A DNA stretch of 54,016 nt from Bacteroidales bacterium. GTDB lineage: Bacteria; Bacteroidota; Bacteroidia; Bacteroidales; UBA932. The position numbers and the translations under genes are program-made. The notes under the pieces are model-generated. The model was not told where the DNA came from. It did no database searches and was given only the letters and a program-made list of their open reading frames with translations. Of the stretch, positions 33,345-43,439 are shown in pieces (positions within the stretch are counted from its first letter, which is position 1; the number at the start of each line of letters is the position of its first letter). The DNA lies in NCBI GenBank assembly GCA_017399865.1, contig JAFQAT010000055.1, forward strand, positions 1-54,016, given 5' to 3'.

Positions 33345-34580
33345 ATGCAGAAGTTGATTTTGTCGCTTATGATTCTGTTACTTTCCCCATTGACAGTCTT
33401 TGCCGACGGGGCAGATATATCTGTGCATAAGGACACGGTGATTTCCGAATCATTCTACATCTACTACAAGGTCGACAGCACCGACATAAACCCGACCTAC
33501 CTCCAGAACAAGGAAAACATAGCCCACATCAGGAACTATCTCAAGAACTCTCCGAGGATAGACAGCATCACCATCTACGCATGGGCATCTCCAGAAGGAG
33601 GATACAGGCGCAACGCATGGCTCTCCAAGGAACGTGCAAAGACAGCGAAGCGCTTCCTGCTCGAGACCGTTGCAGACTCTTCAAGACTCAATTCAGGCAA
33701 GATAAACATCAGCCCGCTGGCCGAAAACTGGGCGGGACTGGAACAGATAGTATCCGAGCGATACACCCGCCACGACCGTGAAAAGGTCCTCAGGATCATC
33801 AGAGACAGGTCGATCGGAGACGAGACCAGAAAGTGGAGGCTCCAGCAGCTTGACAATGGCTACACATGGACCCTCCTCAAGCGAAGGTACATGCCTGAGC
33901 TTCGTGCGGCGACATGGATCTGCGTATGGGCGGAGGTGATCGACCCGCTGCCGAAGGTCAAGCAGCAGTCGGTACAGGCCATACCGGTGGAGGACAAGGG
34001 AGTCATCCCGGCGCAGCCGATAGCCATGACCCTTGAACCGTTCCGCCCTGCCCCTCTCTTCGCGGTAAGGACCAACCTTCTCGTTCCGGCCCTCAACATA
34101 GGCGCCGAAGTGCCGATAGACGACAGATGGTCAGTCAGCGCGGACTACTACTATCCGTGGATATGGCCTTCGAAGACGAACAGAAACTGCTTCGAGCTCC
34201 TCGGATGGTCGGCTGAAGGACGCTACTGGTTCGGCAAGGACCGCACGGCCGCAGACCGACTCCAGGGCCATTCGGCCGGAGTCTACGCCGCGGCAGGCTA
34301 CTATGACTTCGAGAAGAACTTCCGCGGAATGCAGGGAGAATTCTTCAGCACCGGCCTCGACTACACATACTCGATGCCGATAGGACGCACCAGACGCGCG
34401 AACCTCGAGTTCACCATCGCAGTCGGCTACATCCGTTCATGGGGAAGGACCTACAACGTTCCGGGAGAATACGGAGACCTCTATCCAGACGAAGGTACGG
34501 TGATATGGGACTACTTCGGACCGACAAAGGCTGCCGTCAGCCTCGTCGTGCCGATATTCAGAAAGGAGGACAGGCGATGA
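33345..34580 (+). CDS. DUF3575 outer-membrane protein
   Basis: A secreted or outer-membrane protein with signal peptide MQKLILSLMILLLSPLTVFA. Residues about 35-190 look OmpA-like (IDSITIYAWASPEG, LSKERAKTAKRFLL). Residues about 235-411 are the DUF3575 beta-barrel-like domain (FAVRTNLLVPALNIGAEVPI, GRYWFG, YGDLYPDEG). In Bacteroidales, DUF3575 and DUF5119 genes typically head fimbrillin operons. The ATG at 33345 is chosen because the signal peptide starts there; the frame opens earlier. It overlaps the next gene by 4 nt (ATGA). Confidence 0.88.
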   Translation: MQKLILSLMILLLSPLTVFADGADISVHKDTVISESFYIYYKVDSTDINPTYLQNKENIAHIRNYLKNSPRIDSITIYAWASPEGGYRRNAWLSKERAKTAKRFLLETVADSSRLNSGKINISPLAENWAGLEQIVSERYTRHDREKVLRIIRDRSIGDETRKWRLQQLDNGYTWTLLKRRYMPELRAATWICVWAEVIDPLPKVKQQSVQAIPVEDKGVIPAQPIAMTLEPFRPAPLFAVRTNLLVPALNIGAEVPIDDRWSVSADYYYPWIWPSKTNRNCFELLGWSAEGRYWFGKDRTAADRLQGHSAGVYAAAGYYDFEKNFRGMQGEFFSTGLDYTYSMPIGRTRRANLEFTIAVGYIRSWGRTYNVPGEYGDLYPDEGTVIWDYFGPTKAAVSLVVPIFRKEDRR

Positions 34581-35566
34581 AGAAGACGATTCTCATAACA
34601 GCCCGCCTGACCCTGGTGGCCCTTTGCGCGATAGCCTGCCAGCGCCGTCCGTTCGTCGAGCACACGACCGGCGTGAACCTCATCCTGAAGGTAAACACCG
34701 AGATCGTCAACGCAGGCGACGTCCCTCTTCCTGAGACCATGCGCGTAGACCTCTTCGACCCGCAGACCGGAAAGGTCAGGTACACCGACTATATCAGTGC
34801 GACCGGAGGCTACATCTACCCAGCCCCCGGAGACTACGACATGATCCTGTACAACATCGGAACCGAAAGCACGATCATACGAAACGAAAACTCATACGAC
34901 AACGTCGAAGCATACACCAACGAAGTGTCCTCATTCATCAAGGGCCAGATAGCCCAGTTCCTCGCAAGCCGAGCGGAAGCGAAGGCGGAAAGAGGAAAGA
35001 CCAAGGCAGACGAGGTCGAGCGCATAGTGAACCAGCCGGACCACCTGTTCGTAGCGACAGGGCATAGAGTCAGCATCCCTGCCCTTCTCGAAGGTGAGGA
35101 AGAAAGAGAAGTGACCATCGAAGTGGATGCCCACACCGTGGTGGAGACATGGAAGGTCCATGTCACCAGCGTGATCGGTCTCCAGTGGGTCCAGAGCGCA
35201 GTAGCAATCATGTCGGGCCAGGTGGAATCGACCTTCCTCGGAAGCGGAGAGGACTCTGACGAAGTGGTCAGCATCTATTTCGAGATGGAGAAGAACGAGG
35301 AAGCCGGAATGATCGAAGGAACATTCCACACCTTCGGAAAGCACCCTGGCGAGCTGAGCGAGCTAAGCTTCGACGTCAACATCACCGACACCGGCGGCGA
35401 CGAACACCACTTCCACTTCGATGTGACCGAAGACTTCTTCGACAACCCTGAAAACCTCATCATCGTCGAAGACCCGATCGAGATCGAAGAGCCAAAGACC
35501 GGAGGCGGAGGATTCGACCCGTCGGTAGAGGACTGGGAAGACGTAAAGACCGACATCATACTGTAA
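34577..35566 (+). CDS. DUF5119 lipoprotein, Mfa2-type anchor candidate
   Basis: A 329-residue lipoprotein (lipobox ALCAIACQ). Residues about 25-130 contain VNLILKVNTEIV and GGYIYPAPGDYDMILYN, fitting DUF5119, a family found beside fimbrillin genes and thought to act in fimbria assembly or anchoring. The stop codon of the preceding gene overlaps the start (ATGA), so translation is coupled. The C-terminus ends in a Gly/acidic tail. The anchor role is inferred from position and fold. Confidence 0.82.
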   Translation: MKKTILITARLTLVALCAIACQRRPFVEHTTGVNLILKVNTEIVNAGDVPLPETMRVDLFDPQTGKVRYTDYISATGGYIYPAPGDYDMILYNIGTESTIIRNENSYDNVEAYTNEVSSFIKGQIAQFLASRAEAKAERGKTKADEVERIVNQPDHLFVATGHRVSIPALLEGEEEREVTIEVDAHTVVETWKVHVTSVIGLQWVQSAVAIMSGQVESTFLGSGEDSDEVVSIYFEMEKNEEAGMIEGTFHTFGKHPGELSELSFDVNITDTGGDEHHFHFDVTEDFFDNPENLIIVEDPIEIEEPKTGGGGFDPSVEDWEDVKTDIIL

Positions 35567-35613
35567 AACAATTTATTAACAATTCAATATCAACTTCTTA
35601 AACTTACTTTATT

Positions 35614-36552
35614 ATGAAACGTATTTTAATTTGCGCAGCAGCAGCGATAGTTGCTCTCGCATCATGCAGCAAGACTCAGGTAGTCTACAACGACGCACCA
35701 GAGGAAATCGGCTTCAAGGCGGTTACTGGGGTGATGACTAAGGCGGTAGATGAGTGGGATAGTTCTACTGAAGTTATGGGTGTCTTTGCAAATCCTAATG
35801 GAGAAACTGCTCTTTACCTGAATAATGTTCAGTTTAAAAAAGATGGCACACAGAGCTATTTCGTTGGTTGGGATGGTTCAGCACATAAGCCATATTATTG
35901 GCCTCTCGGCAAGAATCTGGATTTTGTAGCATATGCTCCTTATAAGAATGGTGTAACATATGATGCTTCAGCTTCAAAATTGACAATATCAGTTGATAAT
36001 ACTAGTGCTTATACTGATATTCTTTATGGTGCAGAAAAATTGGTCAACAAATCTAAACAAGTAAACGCATATCCTCTTAATATGAGTCACGCTCTTGCAT
36101 GGATACAGGTAAATGTTGTTGCCGATCAGGATGGCGTGCTCGATATTACTAGTTTTGACCTTACAGAAATCGTTAAGTCGGCTACTCTTATTGTCGAATA
36201 TACAACACCTGCTACTCCTTCATTATCATGGTCCGATAAGTCAGCGAGTGCTCCAGTATCTTTGCTCACCGGAAGCGTGGGTACGGCAGGTAGCACAGTT
36301 GACATCTTAGTTATTCCTGCTGCTGAACAGACTACTTTTGCCATGAACTATGATCTCGGAAGTAATACAGGCTTAACGTGGAATAAGGATCTTGAAGGCT
36401 CTTGGGTAGCTGGATATAAGTATATTTACAATATCTCAGTTGGCGCATCTGAAATCAAGATAACTCCAGAAGTAACTGCATGGGATGAGGATGTTAATAA
36501 CAATGACACTGAAGATGATACAATCGATCTTGAGATTAATCAAGGAGCATAA
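35614..36552 (+). CDS. Fimbrillin-like lipoprotein 1 (likely major subunit)
   Basis: A 312-residue lipoprotein (ALASCSK) of the fimbrillin A/Mfa1 type. The motif HKPYYWPLGKNLDFVAYAPY is at about 90-109, a hallmark of the Bacteroidales fimbrillin family. In type V fimbriae, precursors are lipidated and then cut after a basic residue; MTK|AVD near residue 44 is a candidate (inference). It has visibly A/T-richer codons than the two upstream genes. A strong hairpin follows at 36564-36595, separating it from the next subunits, which suits a highly expressed major subunit. Confidence 0.85.
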   Translation: MKRILICAAAAIVALASCSKTQVVYNDAPEEIGFKAVTGVMTKAVDEWDSSTEVMGVFANPNGETALYLNNVQFKKDGTQSYFVGWDGSAHKPYYWPLGKNLDFVAYAPYKNGVTYDASASKLTISVDNTSAYTDILYGAEKLVNKSKQVNAYPLNMSHALAWIQVNVVADQDGVLDITSFDLTEIVKSATLIVEYTTPATPSLSWSDKSASAPVSLLTGSVGTAGSTVDILVIPAAEQTTFAMNYDLGSNTGLTWNKDLEGSWVAGYKYIYNISVGASEIKITPEVTAWDEDVNNNDTEDDTIDLEINQGA

Positions 36553-36563
36553 TTTAATCTTCT

Positions 36564-36595
36564 AACCCACCGGCCCCTGACCGGGCCGGCGGGTT
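36564..36595 (+). promoter_or_regulatory. Intercistronic hairpin after the first fimbrillin
   Basis: AACCCACCGGCCC (36564-36576) pairs with GGGCCGGCGGGTT (36583-36595) with one mismatch. CCAATGCC follows, not a T run, so it is not a simple terminator. It could stabilise the upstream message or attenuate downstream expression. Confidence 0.6.
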
Positions 36596-36608
36596 CCAAT
36601 GCCAAAGT

Positions 36609-37709
36609 ATGAAAGATGTGATAAACATACTACGACCCATATCCTTGCTTCTTGTGTTGCTGGGACTTTTGTCGTGTTCCAAGGAGACGGTTCGTGACAA
36701 TGTCCGTTCAAAGGACATATCATTCTATCCCGTTTCGCTTCCTGCAGTCAAATCTGTGACAGGACCGGTCACTCCTGGCACAGGATATCCTGATGACGAG
36801 ATATTCGGCGTATTTTCATACTATTCACCAAAGACAGGTTCATGGTCTGCCAGTGACTTGAATTCGTCCATTCTATATATTGATAAAGGCGAATTCAAGA
36901 AACAGGATGCTTATTGGTGCGGATGGAAAGAAGGTGCAGCACATCCATATTACTGGCCTCTCGGCGGTTCTTTGATATTTGCAGGATACAGCCCGTATTA
37001 CCAAGCGAATGGAGTATCTCCTGTCAATGTTGTCTTCAATGCTCCGGCCAAGACTCTATCTTTTCCAGAGTATGTCGTTGAGGATTATTCCGTAAGAACT
37101 CCTGAGACTGTGACCGCAGGTAATCTGAATGACTCTCAGAGCGATCTTATGTACTTCCTTCCTAGATTTGACCTTAACAATGATTTCATAGGGGTCAGAA
37201 ATCCGAACGATGCCTATTCCGCTATGTTTTATCACTCTCTTTCACTTGTCGGTTTCCGCGTCAAGGCAAAATCGTCGGGAGATGTGGATAAAATCGATCT
37301 TCATAGCATTGTCTTAAAGAATGTCGTTCATAAAGGGTCTTTCTCGGTTGTTGCAGAGACTTCCGCTGCCGGATTACCAGAATGGACGCTTGATCGTGAT
37401 GATTTGAGTTACACAAAAGATATCGTCGTGTTTGATGCTGGAAAGGCGGGAGAAACAGACAACGGCCTTGTATTGTCCGATGTATATTCAAGCATCGCAG
37501 AAATATTGATAATACCGGGCCTTACACATGATATCGAGATTGAATACCGCCTTCATGTGACAGAGAACAAGATGATTACAGAGAAGGCGGTCATCAAGCC
37601 TGCTGAAATTGGAATTGCCGAGTGGCTGATAGGTAAAAGGTATACTTATGACCTCGTGCTGGGAGTTGATGATATAGAAATAATACCTGCGTTAGACGAA
37701 TGGAAGTAA
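36609..37709 (+). CDS. Fimbrillin-like lipoprotein 2
   Basis: A 366-residue lipoprotein (LLGLLSCSKE). The motif HPYYWPLGGSLIFAGYSPY at about 112-130 matches that of fimbrillin 1, indicating a shared fold. The second half contains repeated strands typical of the fimbrillin C-domain. It is probably a minor or accessory fimbria subunit. It overlaps the next gene by 10 nt. Confidence 0.83.
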   Translation: MKDVINILRPISLLLVLLGLLSCSKETVRDNVRSKDISFYPVSLPAVKSVTGPVTPGTGYPDDEIFGVFSYYSPKTGSWSASDLNSSILYIDKGEFKKQDAYWCGWKEGAAHPYYWPLGGSLIFAGYSPYYQANGVSPVNVVFNAPAKTLSFPEYVVEDYSVRTPETVTAGNLNDSQSDLMYFLPRFDLNNDFIGVRNPNDAYSAMFYHSLSLVGFRVKAKSSGDVDKIDLHSIVLKNVVHKGSFSVVAETSAAGLPEWTLDRDDLSYTKDIVVFDAGKAGETDNGLVLSDVYSSIAEILIIPGLTHDIEIEYRLHVTENKMITEKAVIKPAEIGIAEWLIGKRYTYDLVLGVDDIEIIPALDEWK

Positions 37710-38794
37710 GAGGAATCATATCTGTTTTGCTTGTTGCTGCCCTGATGTCAGGATGCAGCCGTAGCATCATTGATGAGGTGGAGAGAGATCCATCCATTGC
37801 TTTCCGCGTGGATATGCCGGAGGCAAAGTCTCTGATAGCTCCGTCCAACATCAATACACCAGGAAATAGAATGAAGGTGTATGATGTACATACGAGGACA
37901 AGTCCTACTGAGGCCGATCAGTCGGGAGCGGGTCTGTTCCAGTATCTTGACGGACAGTCTTTGAAATGTACTGACGGAGGAGGTAACTGGAGTTTCATAG
38001 ATGGAGAAGGCAATACGATAGACATACCATGGACCAAAAGAGGAACTCATAGTTTTTTTGCCCACAACACCTATGATGCCTCTGCAGAACAAAGCCTACC
38101 TGTAACTGTGACATACCTGTCCTTTGAGGATGATGCGGCTCTTTATCCGACAGAAAAAGACCAGCATTTATCTTTGGCACCTTGGACGATGACTCCAGAT
38201 AACCAGTTTGACTTCATTTATGCATCAGCCGAAAGGGATGTTATGGCGTCGTCAGATCCGGCGGTGCGTTATGCTCCTGTACAGATGTCCTTCTCGCATC
38301 TTTTTGCGTCCGTGGTCTTCAGGGTACTGGTGACATCTTCTGAAACAGTGACTTTGACATCCTTCGCTTTGACTGACATGTACAATAAAGGTGAAGCGAA
38401 GATTTCATTCAATGGAAATGTCAGCCTCGATTTAAGTTACGACGGTACGAACGCTGACTTCTACAGAAACAACATGGATGAACAGATCAAGACAGGCGAA
38501 TCATTTCTGGTGCACGCAGGGAGGGGAAAGATAGGGATCGATGGAGCTTTCCTGATATGGCCGCATTCAAGAGCACAGTTTGCCGACGTGTCTATGTCAA
38601 TAAGCTATAAATTAGGAAGCAGTGATGAGATACATACAGTTCAAGGAAAGCTTAACGAGCTGTTTGTTGTAAACAATTGGGCTGCCGGCAGCAGGTATAC
38701 ATATACTATCACTATTGCTGACGAGTATGTCGTATACGATGTGGTTGAAGTTGTGGACTGGATAAATAATGATGTGGAAATAGAAGAACGATGA
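37700..38794 (+). CDS. Fimbrillin-like lipoprotein 3
   Basis: A 364-residue lipoprotein (AALMSGCSRS) with an N-terminal region like the preceding two (FRVDMPEAKSLIAPSN, RTSPTEADQSGAGLFQYLDG). It carries the same beta-rich layout and a YTYTITIAD C-terminal strand near 335-345. It overlaps its neighbours on both sides, so subunits 2-4 and the tip genes are translated as a coupled series. Confidence 0.8.
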   Translation: MEVRGIISVLLVAALMSGCSRSIIDEVERDPSIAFRVDMPEAKSLIAPSNINTPGNRMKVYDVHTRTSPTEADQSGAGLFQYLDGQSLKCTDGGGNWSFIDGEGNTIDIPWTKRGTHSFFAHNTYDASAEQSLPVTVTYLSFEDDAALYPTEKDQHLSLAPWTMTPDNQFDFIYASAERDVMASSDPAVRYAPVQMSFSHLFASVVFRVLVTSSETVTLTSFALTDMYNKGEAKISFNGNVSLDLSYDGTNADFYRNNMDEQIKTGESFLVHAGRGKIGIDGAFLIWPHSRAQFADVSMSISYKLGSSDEIHTVQGKLNELFVVNNWAAGSRYTYTITIADEYVVYDVVEVVDWINNDVEIEER

Positions 38795-39834
38795 GAACAC
38801 GCTTGTTATATGGAATATGTCTGGCAGCGCTTCTGACCTTTTCATGTGAGAAGGTCTCGAAGCCGGATCTTTCATGTCCGGACAATGAGATCGGGTTTTA
38901 TATACATAAAGACAATTTTACTGCTCCGCTCTCAAAAACTATAATAGAGAACACTTCTGTTCTGGAAAACCTGGCTCTTCCTCTTTATGTAACTGACATG
39001 ATAAATCCGGAGTCTACGTTTAACAATCATCTGGTCACTTATAACGCTCAAACCGGTTTCTGGAAGTCATCAAAGACATGGGAAAATCAGAATTATAGTT
39101 TTTATGCATATACTTATTCCGTAAGGAATGAAACAGGGGCTGGAATAAGTGTTAATGGAAAGGATTCGAAAAACTTCGGTTATTATGTGAATCTTTATGA
39201 ACCGACATCATATTCGCACGATGACGATGCATGGACAGATTACCTTATGTCGTATAGAACTTCAAATATTGATGGGGCACAGAAACCCCTGGTCGAATTC
39301 CAGCTGGAGAGAATAACTGCCGGAGTCGAATTGTTCATATCTGCTCCTGAAGGTTCGCATACTGAGGTAACTGACATTCATATATCAGATGTCACCAGGG
39401 CCGCTGCTTATACTATGAATGATCATGCTGTTGCCTCCCAGAACAGCCAGGGAATCCGCAACGTCTGGCGTTATTCTTATCTGGAATCTCCTGTCACATA
39501 TTCTCGTTCAGAAGAGACTTTGCCGGTCAGAAACATCACTGAAGAGGATGACAAGTATGATGATAAATTTAGAATGATGCGCTTCATAACTGTCCCTCAG
39601 AGCGTCTCCAGTACATTGACAATAGTTTACAAGGTACAGGAAAGCAACTCTGTCTGGACTGAGCATAGTGTGAGTATAGAACTGGATGATCTTCCTGTCA
39701 AGGAGTGGAGATATGGTTATAAGACAAGATATTATATAAATCTGGATTCTTCGATTGAGGTGGAGGGAACCATAGCCGAATGGACAGATGTTGAATATGT
39801 GGAAGGTGTATTCCTGCCACAGCTCCCAATATGA
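38791..39834 (+). CDS. Fimbrillin-like lipoprotein 4
   Basis: A 347-residue lipoprotein (LLTFSCEKV). The N-terminal beta region includes LALPLYVTDM and TWENQNYSFYAYTYS, and the C-terminal strand reads GYKTRYYINLDSSIEVEG. It overlaps the previous gene by 4 nt (ATGA) and shares ATGA with the start of the tip gene. It is probably an accessory subunit; the exact position in the fimbria is unknown. Confidence 0.8.
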   Translation: MRTRLLYGICLAALLTFSCEKVSKPDLSCPDNEIGFYIHKDNFTAPLSKTIIENTSVLENLALPLYVTDMINPESTFNNHLVTYNAQTGFWKSSKTWENQNYSFYAYTYSVRNETGAGISVNGKDSKNFGYYVNLYEPTSYSHDDDAWTDYLMSYRTSNIDGAQKPLVEFQLERITAGVELFISAPEGSHTEVTDIHISDVTRAAAYTMNDHAVASQNSQGIRNVWRYSYLESPVTYSRSEETLPVRNITEEDDKYDDKFRMMRFITVPQSVSSTLTIVYKVQESNSVWTEHSVSIELDDLPVKEWRYGYKTRYYINLDSSIEVEGTIAEWTDVEYVEGVFLPQLPI

Positions 39835-42800
39835 TAATAATGATGAATAAGTTACAGTTCATATTGCTTACATGTCTGACGATTGTTTTCTACAGTTGTC
39901 AGGACACGTTGGTAGAGCCGGATCACGATAAGGAAATCCGGCTGAAGTCATTTGTGCCGTCAAAACCTGAATCCAAGTCCTCTGCTGCCGGATATGATTA
40001 CAACACCGAGTTCGCAGGCGACGGTCTTGACATATCTGTGATCCGCTGGGATGCCGGAGGAAGCAATGATCCTAAGGATATGTCTCCTCTGAAAGCAGTA
40101 TTAGGCAATCCTGATGCTTCAGACTCCTGGAAGCGCGACATCACCATTACTCCACCGGAGTATTATAAGGATGCGTCTTCTGAGGTAGGATTCGCAGGTT
40201 GTTATCCGCCTGTCTCGGAAGACTACCTGACAGACAGCAGTGAGAAAGGTAAATGGGTAAAATCCGGCTCCTCATTCTTAAGTGAAAAAGAGGGAACAAC
40301 GGTCATGACATATAACATCGACGGACAAACAGATGTCATGGTATCAGATTTCAAGAAAGGAACATTGACAAAGGGCATCGAACCGCTGACATTCAACCAT
40401 GCCTTGTGCATGTATAAGGTCTATACCTACGCAGTGGATGAACAGGCACAGGCTCAATGGGGAGATCTTTCTGAAATCACTTTTTTGAATCTTCCCGAAC
40501 AGTTGTTTGTGAATCTGCCTGATGACATTACCAACGAAGACGTGGAGTTTTCATTTACTCCGGAACCCGCATCTACTGAAGATTATTCTCCTGCATCTAT
40601 CTCAATTCCCGAAGGCAGCAGAAGTCTCAATATAGGAATGAGCAACAGGACTTATGTAGGTACCTATCTAGGCGGACCTCCGGCGATTGGTGTTCTGGGA
40701 GTCAGCGTCTCTGCATCTGAACAGACTTCAGTAAGTCCTATTTCCATTGCCAGGAACTTTCAGCCGGGACATGCCTACAGTCTCATATTAAGATTCTCCA
40801 CTCATGGAATCATAAATGCAGAAGTTATCGTTGATGATTGGAATAAAGAAACTGTTGTACTGCCTCCTGCCGTGGTTGCAACGAAGTTCTATACAGACTT
40901 ATCACGATATGGTACAGCCAATTCATATGTCGTTACCTCAGCAAATATGGGTTATTCTTTTGATGTTACAGTGAAAGGTAACGGAGTAAATGTATTGAAC
41001 GGTTTCAAGCAGTCTATAACTCTTCCGGATACTGATGTGCGTCTTAATACAGCTTCCGTCAGACTTATCGAGTCGGATGCCAGTTTCAAGTGGGATGAAG
41101 AGCAGAATAGATATGTTCCTATAACTGAGCCGGAACGAAGGAAGAATGCTCCCATGATTGAAGTTGACAACGAACTTAGTGATGGAAAGGCCAGGTTTGT
41201 TGTGCCAGGATCTGACAATTCAGAGGATTACCATCTGATTTATAAGGGAAATGCCTTGATAGGAGCATATGACATAATGGGTAATCTGATATGGTCATGG
41301 CATATCTGGGTTACAGATAAGCCGCTGAACATAAATTATGGCAACGGATATGTCGTAATGGACAGAAACCTCGGCGCTGTATCTTCAGATCCTGCCGACT
41401 ACATCAATAAGACCTATTCTTTGTCGGCATTATGTTACCAGTGGGGAAGAAAGGACCCTCTGGATATTCTGGATCTGAATCTGTATAAGGAGACTCATGT
41501 ATTACCTGGACCATTGGATATTTCTTCATCTCACGAGAACCCTGGAAAATTCATCTCCTTGACGACAGCCCAGTATGACGCAGGACAGCATGACTGGACA
41601 ACTCAGACATCACCGCATCTTTGGGGATACATATCAGATAGGGATGACATCCAGAAGACGTTGTATGATCCATGTCCTCCGGGATACAGGGTAAACGGCA
41701 ATCAGCTTTGGGAGTATGGCGGGGTAGATATGAAGGACCCTCAATATACCACCAAGACTATTGACGGCAACGAAGTTAGGACAGGATATATATTCGGTAT
41801 AGAGAATTATACAGATATATACTATCCCGCGAATACTTTTATAGAGTATGACGGTTCTTTAGTTGAAAACAGCGGGCATGGAAGCACAGATAACGGAGAC
41901 CCGTATGTATATCAATATTCTGCAACTCCATATGTCCCTTCTGAGGGAGAGACGAATATGTCAGGATTGTCATATCATTTCAGATATAATAAGACATCCA
42001 TGACCTATGACGATTACAGCAATCTTGCATATACTCCGGAGCTATGCGGTGGCAGAGTCCATGCATACCCAGTAAGGTGCGTTTATGAAAACTCAAGGAA
42101 AGCCATAACAGACCTAAGCGCCGAGCAGACATCAAATTCATATATCATAGATGAGGCTGGCTATTATAAATTCAATGCCAATGTGCCAGGTAATGGTGTC
42201 GGTTCTCTGGCTGTCCAGCATACAAATGGATCGATTCAGCAGATTCTCTTTGACGGTGGTATAGGAACAACCTTGAAAAATAAGGTCAAAAGGGTGGATG
42301 TACTATGGTGGCAGGGGGATCTGACAACAGATAGTCGATACATGACATTCTGCAATACTGATCCTGGTCAGGAAGCTATGGAAGATGAATGTCCGGTAAT
42401 CATTCTGGATGGAGGACTGCTTGATGGTGAGGATGCAGTTTTTTATATTCCTAAAGACAAATTCCAGAATGCTAATGTCATCCTTGCAGGATATGACGAT
42501 AATGATGCGATTGTCTGGACATGGCATCTTTGGATTCTTGACGGTGGAATAAATGTGGTAAAAGTAGGAAAGTATTCTGTGATGGACAGAAATATCGGTG
42601 CGACATATGCTCCAAAGTCCTTGGAAGATATTAAAGAAAATAACGTCGCATCAACGTATGGTTTCTTCTACCAATGGGGACGTAAGGATCCTTTTGTGCC
42701 AAGAGCAGCTTACGACTCCAATTCAGGGTCAGTGTGGTTCTATAAGAATAATGATGGGCAATGGAGCAAGAAGACGGGGATTGATACATATTCCGGATAC

Positions 42801-43433
42801 TTTACAGACATTGCTGCATCAGTGTCAAATCCAACCAGCTTTGCTGTTTCTGGTGATTCATATCATGCATGGCAATCACAGTATCCTAATGCTTCAGCTG
42901 CCGGAACAACGAGCACAAGCCCGGCTAACCAGTTATGGGGATATACAGGTGTTCCAGGAGCATGGGGCGACACATTTGCAAAGACAATGTGGGATCCTTG
43001 TCCTCCAGGATATAAATTATCGACTCAGACCACATATGACTCAGGGGGAATCTGGTATGGTGATTCCATTCATGGGGCCGTAGGTGATGAGAGTCACTGG
43101 GGAACCATAAATGGAGCTGATTTCAAGAGTAAATTCGGTGTTTTTCTAGATAAGCATGACTATATTACTAATGTAAAGTATGGTAGCGTTATGGGCACAT
43201 ATGACATATCTGAAGATGGATTATGGTTCCCTTTTAATCTGATGATTAATCATGAAGATGGTGAATATACACATTTGAGAACAGAATTACGCGAAATGCA
43301 CATGCATACAGCATGTCCTACAGGTGGTCAAGGTTCACGAGAAATGGTAATCTATTATAATAATGGAGATATTTTGTCTCAATATACTGCCCCTACAGCC
43401 AGAGGTGCTTCGGTCAGATGTCTTAAAGAGTAA
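39831..43433 (+). CDS. Giant fimbria-associated lipoprotein, tip candidate, with two FSM-like modules
   Basis: 1200 residues; lipoprotein signal LQFILLTCLTIVFYSCQ. The first about 330 residues are fimbrillin-like. Then two copies of a module follow: MDRNLGAV (about 511), YQWGRKDP (534) and DPCPPGYRV (613), then MDRNIGAT (918), YQWGRKDPF (946) and DPCPPGYKL (1054), ending in ASVRCLKE. These motifs fit the Fibrobacter succinogenes major paralogous (FSM) or sulfatase-modifying-like fold seen in large surface proteins. Linkers read NSYVVTSANMGYSFDVTVKGNGV. It is probably the tip adhesin (inference). The start could be 39831, 39840 or 39843. Confidence 0.8.
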   Translation: MIIMMNKLQFILLTCLTIVFYSCQDTLVEPDHDKEIRLKSFVPSKPESKSSAAGYDYNTEFAGDGLDISVIRWDAGGSNDPKDMSPLKAVLGNPDASDSWKRDITITPPEYYKDASSEVGFAGCYPPVSEDYLTDSSEKGKWVKSGSSFLSEKEGTTVMTYNIDGQTDVMVSDFKKGTLTKGIEPLTFNHALCMYKVYTYAVDEQAQAQWGDLSEITFLNLPEQLFVNLPDDITNEDVEFSFTPEPASTEDYSPASISIPEGSRSLNIGMSNRTYVGTYLGGPPAIGVLGVSVSASEQTSVSPISIARNFQPGHAYSLILRFSTHGIINAEVIVDDWNKETVVLPPAVVATKFYTDLSRYGTANSYVVTSANMGYSFDVTVKGNGVNVLNGFKQSITLPDTDVRLNTASVRLIESDASFKWDEEQNRYVPITEPERRKNAPMIEVDNELSDGKARFVVPGSDNSEDYHLIYKGNALIGAYDIMGNLIWSWHIWVTDKPLNINYGNGYVVMDRNLGAVSSDPADYINKTYSLSALCYQWGRKDPLDILDLNLYKETHVLPGPLDISSSHENPGKFISLTTAQYDAGQHDWTTQTSPHLWGYISDRDDIQKTLYDPCPPGYRVNGNQLWEYGGVDMKDPQYTTKTIDGNEVRTGYIFGIENYTDIYYPANTFIEYDGSLVENSGHGSTDNGDPYVYQYSATPYVPSEGETNMSGLSYHFRYNKTSMTYDDYSNLAYTPELCGGRVHAYPVRCVYENSRKAITDLSAEQTSNSYIIDEAGYYKFNANVPGNGVGSLAVQHTNGSIQQILFDGGIGTTLKNKVKRVDVLWWQGDLTTDSRYMTFCNTDPGQEAMEDECPVIILDGGLLDGEDAVFYIPKDKFQNANVILAGYDDNDAIVWTWHLWILDGGINVVKVGKYSVMDRNIGATYAPKSLEDIKENNVASTYGFFYQWGRKDPFVPRAAYDSNSGSVWFYKNNDGQWSKKTGIDTYSGYFTDIAASVSNPTSFAVSGDSYHAWQSQYPNASAAGTTSTSPANQLWGYTGVPGAWGDTFAKTMWDPCPPGYKLSTQTTYDSGGIWYGDSIHGAVGDESHWGTINGADFKSKFGVFLDKHDYITNVKYGSVMGTYDISEDGLWFPFNLMINHEDGEYTHLRTELREMHMHTACPTGGQGSREMVIYYNNGDILSQYTAPTARGASVRCLKE

Positions 43434-43439
43434 AAGGTT

